Positions 1-4,496 of a stretch of 9,084 bases of DNA are shown piece by piece. Location: contig JAISGC010000046.1 in assembly GCA_031263295.1 (NCBI GenBank), forward strand, positions 1 to 9,084, written 5' to 3'. The notes under the pieces were generated by a model that worked only from the letters and a program-made list of their open reading frames with translations, had not been told where the DNA came from and did not search any database. Position 1 is the first letter of the stretch; every line of letters begins with the position of its first letter. The translations under genes were made by a program, and so were the position numbers. The stretch is from Rickettsiales bacterium (GTDB taxonomy: Bacteria; Pseudomonadota; Alphaproteobacteria; Rs-D84).

Positions 1-133
1 GGTGGGGGTGAACCTTTATAAATAAGGCACATACCCCCACCCAGGATTTTCTAGTTTCGCAAGCGTTGCTTGCTCAACAAGAAAATCCGTCCCGCCCCAC
101 AAGGGGGCAGGAGGGCGCAGTGTCCGCCTTACG
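1..133. repeat. Hairpin-rich intergenic DNA
   Basis: This stretch holds three small perfect inverted repeats and no convincing gene. A 9-bp stem pairs 1-9 with 33-41. A second 9-bp stem pairs 44-52 (ggattttct) with 80-88. Nested inside it is gcaagc/gcttgc at 59-64 and 68-73. It could be another palindromic repeat of the genome or the terminator region of a gene to the left. No other copy is present in the window, so repeat status is inferred. Confidence 0.35.
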
Positions 134-203
134 CACCACCCCGTCATTTTTCGCTGCGCGAAAAATGCCACCCCTCCAAAGGAGGGGAACACCGCGCGGA
201 AGG
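134..203 (+). repeat. Short palindromic repeat, copy A
   Basis: The copy begins with caccaccccg and carries a private hairpin: catttttcgc at 145-154, tgc loop, gcgaaaaatg at 158-167. It then has the conserved palindrome cccctccaaaggagggg (171-187) and the tail aacacc, followed by a partly conserved stretch (cgcgcggaaggc). Copies B (inverted), C and D share the frame but have different private hairpins. It ends 2-3 nt from the stop codon of the minus-strand Cys-rich gene, so it may also act as that gene's terminator. No transposase is present, and mobility is inferred. Confidence 0.8.
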
Positions 204-205
204 CC

Positions 206-721
206 TCAAAACGGCGTTGCCAGAAAGTTCAGCAATCTTGAATCGTTCACCATCCATCCCGGGCAGTCGCGCGCGCAAGTCGCGCAACCCATACCCGCCG
301 CCCACGGAACCCAATAGCCCTTGACCGGATATGTCATCCGGCACCAGCAATTATCGCCGAGCGTCGTCGACGGCGCGTCCCAGGTCGGAATGTTGGACCG
401 GTTCTGAACCAGGCTGGCGGGCGTTTCGCTGCACAGAGTCTCGCCCTTCATAAAAACTTGGCTGCAACTGACATTCGGATCATCGCTGCCCGTGTCGAGG
501 TCGCCGCAGCCGTTCCCGGCAACCCATGTCCCGCCGTTCGTCCCGTTGAAATAATACCGCGACGAGTTTATCGACGCGCCACCGCGCGCGAGTCGGCAAA
601 GCTTGGCCGCTTGCGCCTGCGGCGCAAGCGGAGAGAACAGAGAACAGATAACAGAGAATAGAATTATCCTCTTCCTTCTGTTTTCTTTTCTCTGTTCTCT
701 GTTATCTGTTCTCTTTTTCAT
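206..721 (-). CDS. Small secreted Cys-rich protein (first of two in window)
   Basis: This 171-residue protein was not recognised as any named family. The start is well supported: the leader reads agggagaaaacaATG, a good ribosome binding site. Residues 1-38 form a signal peptide: a very basic n-region (about 2-18), a hydrophobic stretch IILFSVICSLFS (19-30) and a signal peptidase I site AQA|A (36-39). The mature part has nine cysteines (42, 72, 86, 97, 125, 127, 146, 149, 153). The C-terminal signature is CWCR at 125-128, WVP at 137-139, then C-x2-C-x3-C at 146-153. The protein at 8575-9078 has the same arrangement, so I treat them as one family exported across the inner membrane, with disulfides likely. 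The signal peptide is encoded by two inverted repeats (639-658/695-714 and 607-631). The gene is bracketed by inverted copies A and B of a short repeat. Function unknown. Confidence 0.75.
   Translation of the reverse strand: MKKRTDNREQRKENRRKRIILFSVICSLFSPLAPQAQAAKLCRLARGGASINSSRYYFNGTNGGTWVAGNGCGDLDTGSDDPNVSCSQVFMKGETLCSETPASLVQNRSNIPTWDAPSTTLGDNCWCRMTYPVKGYWVPWAAGMGCATCARDCPGWMVNDSRLLNFLATPF
607..631. repeat. 11-bp hairpin over the signal peptidase site codons
   Basis: A perfect stem pairs ccgcttgcgcc (607-617) with ggcgcaagcgg (621-631) around a tgc loop. On the minus strand it encodes the LAPQAQA region of the Cys-rich protein's signal peptide. It lies directly next to the larger inverted repeat that encodes the rest of the signal peptide. 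Whether it has a role in RNA or DNA is not known. Confidence 0.7.
639..714. repeat. 20-bp inverted repeat encoding the signal peptide
   Basis: The purine-rich arm at 639-658 (agagaacagataacagagaa) is the exact reverse complement of 695-714. Flanking sequence on both sides repeats the same ctctgtt-type short units, so the real repeat is longer and imperfect. Read on the minus strand, one arm gives the charged n-region of the signal peptide and the other gives its hydrophobic core. The ATG of the gene (719-721) lies just outside the arm. Thus a folded mRNA hairpin would sit immediately after the start codon. Confidence 0.85.
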
Positions 722-764
722 TGTTTTCTCCCTGTTTTTGTTTGTTGCGCGATGCCTTCACGCG

Positions 765-812
765 GGTGTTCCCCTCCTTTGGAGGGGTGGCCGCGGAGCG
801 GCCGGGGTGGTG
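765..812 (-). repeat. Short palindromic repeat, copy B (inverted)
   Basis: In minus orientation this copy has caccacccc, a private hairpin ggccgc/gcggcc (789-794 and 798-803 on the plus strand), the conserved palindrome (771-787) and the tail aacacc. It lies about 45 nt upstream of the Cys-rich gene's ATG, with its aacacc end facing the gene. Copy A faces the gene from the other side. Confidence 0.8.
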
Positions 813-839
813 ATTAAAGCGGGCACAGCCTGTTATCGC

Positions 840-900
840 CACCACCCCGCCGCCCTTCGGGCGGCACCCCTCCAAAGGAGGGGAACACCCGTTGGACGGC
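840..900 (+). repeat. Short palindromic repeat, copy C
   Basis: Same frame as the other copies: caccaccccg, private hairpin ccgccc-ttc-gggcgg (850-864), palindrome cccctccaaaggagggg (867-883) and gaacacc (883-889). It is head-to-head with copy B about 27 nt away, so the pair could form a large cruciform. The sequence ttatcgcc just before it is also found before copy D at 8281-8288. Confidence 0.8.
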
Positions 901-931
901 ACGGCTTCGTCGGAAAACTTTGATGCGGCTT

Positions 932-974
932 GCCACCCGAAGCGGCGCAGCCGCGAAGGGTGGTCGGGTGGGTG
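932..974. repeat. Related palindromic module E
   Basis: An outer stem pairs ccaccc (933-938) with gggtgg (958-963). An inner hairpin pairs gcggc (942-946) with gccgc (950-954) around gca. The tail tcgggtgggtg follows. It resembles the ccacc-hairpin half of copies A-D but lacks the ccctccaaaggaggg core, so it is probably a sister repeat type. Only one copy is visible here. Confidence 0.5.
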
Positions 975-1061
975 AAATAATCATATAAGTGAATGATCCC
1001 GCCAAGATTGCTCTGGACGGCCCCCCGACCATAACGGGGCCGGCGATGCCGCCGGTGGCAT

Positions 1062-1083
1062 AAAAAAGGCGGCAATTTGCCGC
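1062..1083 (-). terminator. Rho-independent terminator of the candidate small RNA
   Basis: On the minus strand a GC-rich stem gcggca/tgccgc (1069-1083) is followed by c and six T residues (1062-1067). Confidence 0.65.
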
Positions 1084-1198
1084 GTGCGCCCAATCTTTTA
1101 GACAAGGCATTTTTTATGCGCGGATAACGGCGCGAAAAGAGCGCCGCACTTATATGGGTTTTTTCAAGACCCGAACGCAAGTTTCCCAACTTGGTTCG
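1062..1198 (-). ncRNA. Candidate small RNA, about 137 nt
   Basis: The minus strand has a strong sigma70-type promoter (TTTACA, 16 nt, TATAAT) ending at 1205 and a rho-independent terminator at 1062-1083. The expected transcript runs from about 1198 to 1062. It can form several hairpins in order: CAAGTTgggAACTTG-like near the 5' end, ggcgc/gcgcc around tcttttc, gcat/atgc around an A-run, then the terminator stem. I do not recognise it as 6S, SRP, tmRNA or RNase P RNA. A GTG-started frame begins between promoter and transcript start, but its protein looks arbitrary and its codons continue through repeats C and E. So a noncoding transcript is preferred. Evidence is promoter plus terminator plus folding only. 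Confidence 0.45.
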
Positions 1199-1204
1199 TT
1201 TCAC

Positions 1205-1232
1205 ATTATAGAGAGTTTGTATTTTTTGTAAA
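1205..1232 (-). promoter_or_regulatory. Sigma70-type promoter for the candidate small RNA
   Basis: On the minus strand, -35 TTTACA (plus-strand 1227-1232) and a perfect -10 TATAAT (1205-1210) are separated by 16 nt in an AT-rich pocket. Predicted transcription starts near 1198. Confidence 0.65.
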
Positions 1233-1247
1233 GAAGAAAAAACTTAA

Positions 1248-1428
1248 ACAAAAAATCCTGAAAGGATTTTTTGTCATTCCCGCGCAGGCGGGAATGAGGC
1301 TTTTAACCTTATAACGACAAACTTGTTTCACATACAAAGATAATTGTGAAAGCAAGCAATGTCTGAAAGGTAAGGTTTAGAGCCCTGGCCCCGCCTACGC
1401 GGGGCTGACAAACAACTTCGTTGTTTGT
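1248..1428. repeat. Composite palindromic element, copy 1 (full length)
   Basis: This 181-bp element is built as nested symmetric parts. It has an end hairpin (acaaaaaatcct-gaa-aggattttttgt, 1248-1274) and a GC palindrome of the form ATTCCC-N8-GGGAAT (1276-1295). An arm ending in ttttaacctt and a central hairpin follow (ttgtttcaca against tgtgaaagcaa). The matching arm (aaggtttagagccct), a second GC palindrome (gccccgcctacgcggggc) and a second end hairpin (1408-1428) complete it. The reverse complement of copy 3 (8075-8260) aligns along its whole length. The ATTCCC-N8-GGGAAT part matches the pattern known as dRS3 in Neisseria, but shared origin is not shown. No transposase is present, so a MITE-like, passively mobilised element is the likely class. 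Its right end lies 6 nt before the Nudix ATG. Confidence 0.85.
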
Positions 1429-1434
1429 CATAAA

Positions 1435-2037
1435 ATGCTCTGGAATAATCTCCTTGATTCGGCGGGGCGCCATTACTACAATCGCCATATGATTCCAATC
1501 ATCGAAAGCATTGACGAAAACAAGTTGCGGCCCGGCGCGAAGATGGTCCGGCGCGATGTGATTATGCTGGTCGTCCGGCATCCGTCCGAGGAAAAGTATC
1601 TCTATCTGCATAATAAAAAGTTCGGGTGGAATATCCTGGTTCAGGGCGGCGTGGAGCAGGGCGAAAATCCGATGGCCGCCGCGATTCGCGAGCTGACCGA
1701 AGAGACCGGCTTTCACGACATACGAAGCGTCCGCCGCCTGCCGCTCGATATGGACAATGTGTTCTATGCCGCGCACAAAAACGAAAACCGATACGCGCGG
1801 ATACAGACTTATTTAATCGAATTGGCCGGGCTGGACCAGCTGCCGCACGAGGACGAGGCCGAGGTCCTGTTCGAGACATACGAAAACCTGGCGCGGATTT
1901 TCGGCGCGGGATTCGCGCATCACGCGTTCCTGCTCGGTGTCGCGGCGGGGCGTTTCAGCGTCGATGACCTCGACCCGAACAACCCTTCGCATCTGGGCCC
2001 GATTGAATTGGCAAATCTCAAAGTTTCTTACAGATAG
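1435..2037 (+). CDS. Nudix hydrolase
   Basis: This 200-residue protein has a complete Nudix box at 71-93, fitting G-x5-E-x7-R-E-U-x-E-E-x-G-U: GGVEQGE, then REL and TEETGF. The box coordinates divalent metal and cleaves nucleoside diphosphates linked to another group. The substrate cannot be told from this sequence; it could be nucleotide, dinucleoside polyphosphate or capped RNA. The fold fits the family: a strand before the box (VIMLVVRH, 42-49) and a C-terminal tail of about 100 residues. The start is uncertain: neither ATG 1435 nor ATG 1489 (residue 19, MIPIIESID) has a clear ribosome binding site. The composite element ends only 6 nt upstream of 1435 and may have replaced the original leader. 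It appears to be a single-gene unit; the promoter is not evident. Confidence 0.85.
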   Translation: MLWNNLLDSAGRHYYNRHMIPIIESIDENKLRPGAKMVRRDVIMLVVRHPSEEKYLYLHNKKFGWNILVQGGVEQGENPMAAAIRELTEETGFHDIRSVRRLPLDMDNVFYAAHKNENRYARIQTYLIELAGLDQLPHEDEAEVLFETYENLARIFGAGFAHHAFLLGVAAGRFSVDDLDPNNPSHLGPIELANLKVSYR

Positions 2038-2079
2038 CCGCCGCGCCCCATCGCTTTGTCAAAATCCTCTAAAAAACAA

Positions 2080-2107
2080 TTGCAACCGCCTTCGGCTCTG
2101 ATATAAT
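2080..2107 (+). promoter_or_regulatory. Sigma70-type promoter of the methyltransferase gene
   Basis: TTGCAA (2080-2085) and a perfect TATAAT (2102-2107) are 16 nt apart. The start of transcription would be near 2114, giving a leader of about 210 nt before the ATG at 2324. The first transcribed bases form a strong hairpin, gcggcgcg-atg-cgcgccgc (2116-2134). Confidence 0.7.
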
Positions 2108-2156
2108 CGCAATACGCGGCGCGATGCGCGCCGCCGTGGGTTCATAGCCACTCTTT

Positions 2157-2257
2157 GCGTGTCCGAAGGGACAAAAAACACTCCAACGCCGGTTGGAGTG
2201 CGCCGAATATATCGAATACGCGCGCAATTCGCAAAGATTGTTATGAAACTCCAACCA
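2157..2257 (+). promoter_or_regulatory. Structured leader repeat X upstream of the FkbM gene
   Basis: About 100 nt of the predicted 5' UTR match, in the same orientation relative to the gene, the leader of the acyltransferase gene (4282-4383, minus). In order it has a small hairpin gtcc-gaag-ggac (2161-2172), an A-run, a hairpin cactccaac/gttggagtg (2179-2200), the conserved gaatatat-gaata segment, and attgtt-aaactccaacca. The last part can pair with the gttggagt arm as an alternative to the second hairpin. Two mutually exclusive folds are therefore possible. It could be a regulatory RNA element or a dispersed repeat. The sequence shows only the similarity and the stems. Confidence 0.65.
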
Positions 2258-2323
2258 TCCCGCGCCCCTGCGGGCCTCGGATGGCGGGCCGCTTTTTCAA
2301 GCGGATTTCATAAAGGAAAAAAT

Positions 2324-3220
2324 ATGAGAAACTTTTTGATAAACATCGCGCGAATGATGCTCCCGAACGGACGGATGAAGAAAAAACTGCGCGCGATGCG
2401 GCGCCCGAACGCCGAGAAGCTGAACCGCCGCGCGATAGACGCTGTTTCGGGCGCGGTCTGGGGCGCCGCGGACAAAACGATTCGCGAGGCCGCCAAGAAT
2501 CAGGGCGCCGAAAACCGCAACGCGCGGCTGCTTATGAAAAAATCGGCTCTGCTGGCCGGCGGCGACACAATGGAGATGCCGGACGGGGCGCGGTTCTGGC
2601 TGCCGCAGTTCGGATGGGACTTCATCCAGACGCATCTCGGCGACACGGAGCGCTTTTACGAGCAGGATGTATTGGACGGCCTGCGGCGATTTATTCCGAA
2701 GGGCGCCGTCATTCTGGACATAGGCGCGAACATCGGCAACCATTCGATATTCTGGGCGCGGGACGGCGCGTCGCGGATACACGCGTTCGAGCCGGTGCCG
2801 CGCACATTCGCGCACCTGGTCCGCAATATCGGGCTGAACGATCTCGGCGAAATAATAATCCCGCATAATATCGGGCTCGGCGACGCGAAGTCCGCGGGCG
2901 CCATCGCGCAATATTCGTCGGGCAATATCGGCGGCACGCACATAGCCGCGGGCGCGGGCGGACTGAAAATAGAGGCGCTGGACGGCCTGGACCTCGGCGA
3001 AAAGAAAATCGATTTCGTGAAGATTGATGTCGAGGGGTTCGAGCTGAAAACTCTGGCGGGCGCGAAGAAGACGCTGGAACGGCATCGGCCCGCGGTCTTC
3101 ATCGAGGCGTTCGAGGAAACGGCGGATCAGGTCGCCGCGTTCTTCGCACAGCTCGGATACGGAGAGCCGAAGGAATACAAAAATTGGAACTGGCTGTTCC
3201 TGCCGGACCGCGACAGATAA
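2324..3220 (+). CDS. FkbM family SAM-dependent methyltransferase
   Basis: This 298-residue protein carries the Methyltransf_21/FkbM signature. Motif I is ILDIGANIGNHS (130-141), which binds S-adenosylmethionine. An acidic motif HAFEPVP (153-159) follows, then FVKIDVEGFE (231-240) and LAGAKKTLE (244-252). FkbM-type enzymes usually O-methylate sugars in polysaccharides, glycolipids or natural products; the substrate here is unknown. The N-terminal 80 residues are basic and variable. I chose ATG 2324 because aaagga precedes it at good distance. The frame stays open upstream to 2159, but that part is the leader repeat X and is probably untranslated. It is convergent with the acyltransferase gene, 32 nt apart. 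Both share a leader repeat, suggesting joint control and a role in surface glycan modification (inference). Confidence 0.85.
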   Translation: MRNFLINIARMMLPNGRMKKKLRAMRRPNAEKLNRRAIDAVSGAVWGAADKTIREAAKNQGAENRNARLLMKKSALLAGGDTMEMPDGARFWLPQFGWDFIQTHLGDTERFYEQDVLDGLRRFIPKGAVILDIGANIGNHSIFWARDGASRIHAFEPVPRTFAHLVRNIGLNDLGEIIIPHNIGLGDAKSAGAIAQYSSGNIGGTHIAAGAGGLKIEALDGLDLGEKKIDFVKIDVEGFELKTLAGAKKTLERHRPAVFIEAFEETADQVAAFFAQLGYGEPKEYKNWNWLFLPDRDR

Positions 3221-3252
3221 ATACAGAGCGTGATAACGCCCGGGCATCGATA

Positions 3253-4233
3253 TTATTTTTTCCCGATCATTCGGCGGAATCTCGGCGCGGCGACGCGCTC
3301 GTAAAACACGGCGAATCCGAACGCGCAAATCGCCAGCATGGCCAGCTTGGACCACGGCTCCGCCCAATGTTTCAGCCATTTGCCGATAAGTTCCTGACAC
3401 ACGAACGCCGTATAGCAATAGGCGGAGGCGCGGCCCCAGAAACTCCACTTGTTCATAGCGCGCGAAAGAACGCCAAGATTATTTTTATGACTGATTAAAA
3501 TCCACGCGAAGGCCGCGAGCGCCAGCATCTCCAACCGCGGATTGCCGCGCGTCGCGCCGAACAGCAGCTCGAAAATCAGCCACGCCGCCGCCGCGATTTC
3601 CGCAATCGAAAACCAGACGCCCGCGGCGCGCGTCTTCGCGAACCGCAGAACTTCGTCCGCGCGCGCAAGAATCATTCCCGCGCCCGTCCAGCATATTCCG
3701 CGAATCATTCCGATTGTTATAAACCCGAATCCGTATTTGGTATGCCCGCCCCAGTTGTTCTCGGCGAACATCGCCGTGATTCCGATTATCGACAGGGTGG
3801 CTATCCAAAACAAAGCCCTGTCTTTGTTGTCCGATAATTTCACAAACGCGAACAGAATAATCTGCGACCAGAACAGCGCCCAGATATACCAGAACGGCGT
3901 CCAGTTCTGGAAAACTTTCTCGCCGAAAATGCCCAGCATTCCCGCGCCCGAAGCAACCGAAGACCACGGGTAATGAAACGCCGCCGCCGCAATCGCCAGG
4001 ACCAATATCGCGGGCGGAGCCAGCCGCAGCCACCGGTCCTTTATATATGCGGCGACAGAATCGCGCCCCACCGCGCGCCACATAAAAAATCCCGCCATTA
4101 TGAAAAACATCGAGACCATCAGGCCGCCGTTCAGTTTCAGGACTTCGCGCGCCGCGCCCGTCCGATAGTGAAACCAGATTATCAGAATCGTCATAAGAAC
4201 GCGCCAAAAATCAATCGCGTAAAGTTTTTTCAT
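3253..4233 (-). CDS. Acyltransferase 3 (OafA/YrhL-like) membrane protein
   Basis: This 326-residue, strongly hydrophobic protein has about ten predicted membrane segments and the acyltransferase-3 pattern. Near the N-terminus is IDFWRVLMTILIIWFHY (residues about 6-22), carrying the family's R and H positions. Then come SMFFIMAGFFMWR (the FF-x-SGF-like motif) and a WTPFWYIWALFW segment. Such proteins O-acetylate or O-acylate exported sugars, for example O-antigen or capsule, on the inner membrane. The start at 4233 is supported by ggaggcgcagacaATG. The frame is open further upstream through the leader repeat Y, but that start has no support. It runs against the FkbM methyltransferase and may modify the same glycan. 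The donor and acceptor cannot be inferred. Confidence 0.82.
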   Translation of the reverse strand: MKKLYAIDFWRVLMTILIIWFHYRTGAAREVLKLNGGLMVSMFFIMAGFFMWRAVGRDSVAAYIKDRWLRLAPPAILVLAIAAAAFHYPWSSVASGAGMLGIFGEKVFQNWTPFWYIWALFWSQIILFAFVKLSDNKDRALFWIATLSIIGITAMFAENNWGGHTKYGFGFITIGMIRGICWTGAGMILARADEVLRFAKTRAAGVWFSIAEIAAAAWLIFELLFGATRGNPRLEMLALAAFAWILISHKNNLGVLSRAMNKWSFWGRASAYCYTAFVCQELIGKWLKHWAEPWSKLAMLAICAFGFAVFYERVAAPRFRRMIGKK

Positions 4234-4281
4234 TGTCTGCGCCTCCGAATGCAATGCCACTCGCGGCTTTTGGGCACAGAG

Positions 4282-4383
4282 TGGTTGGAGTTTAACAACA
4301 ATTTCAGTGAGATTGCCGCGTTTATTCAATATATTCACGCACTCCAACCGGAATTGGAGTTTTTATCGTCCCTACGGACGCAC
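4282..4383 (-). promoter_or_regulatory. Structured leader repeat Y upstream of the acyltransferase gene
   Basis: Read on the minus strand this is the second copy of the FkbM leader repeat. It has hairpin cgtcc-gtag-ggacg (4367-4380), an A-rich run, hairpin actccaa/ttggagt (4341-4360), gaatatattgaata, and attgttgttaaactccaacca. The loops and some stem bases differ from copy X while pairing is kept: gaag versus gtag in the first loop, with an extra closing pair in Y. It ends about 50 nt before the acyltransferase ATG. Confidence 0.65.
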
Positions 4384-4459
4384 TGAAATTAGAGGTTGTT
4401 AAAGCCCCGGCCGCGGGATTGCCCGCCGCCGCGCGAATGATTGCACCTTTTGCAAAAAA

Positions 4460-4487
4460 TTGCAATCTGATTTTTTTGCGGCATAAT
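4460..4487 (+). promoter_or_regulatory. Possible promoter of addA
   Basis: TTGCAA (4460-4465) and CATAAT (4482-4487) are 16 nt apart. Transcription would start near 4494, only a few bases before ATG 4497. The mRNA would be nearly leaderless. The AT-rich patch contrasts with the GC-rich coding DNA around it. Confidence 0.45.
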
Positions 4488-4496
4488 TTAAGGCAA

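Noticed and set aside
66..324. Overlapping short plus-strand frames in 66-324
   Set aside because: They are translations of repeat copy A and of the antisense of the Cys-rich gene, without start signals.
833..1204. GTG-started minus-strand frame of 123 codons
   Set aside because: It starts directly at a -10 box, runs through repeats and hairpins, and gives an arbitrary basic protein. A small RNA explains the signals better.
2159..2323. Longer start for the FkbM methyltransferase
   Set aside because: The extension is the leader repeat X, has no ribosome binding site and lies downstream of a promoter whose leader it forms. ATG 2324 has aaagga at good spacing.
3221..3252. Bidirectional terminator between the convergent genes
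   Set aside because: Only a 4-bp stem (gcgt-gata-acgc) is present, without a fitting T-run on both strands.
2297..3448. Long minus-strand frame opposite the methyltransferase
   Set aside because: It is a shadow frame from GC-rich codon bias; the plus strand carries all family motifs.
4234..4347. Longer start for the acyltransferase
   Set aside because: It is encoded by leader repeat Y. ATG 4233 has a strong ggagg site and gives the typical family N-terminus.
4419..4496. 26-residue N-terminal extension of AddA
   Set aside because: The DNA is AT-rich with a promoter-like TTGCAA/CATAAT, and the added residues precede the usual AddA start.
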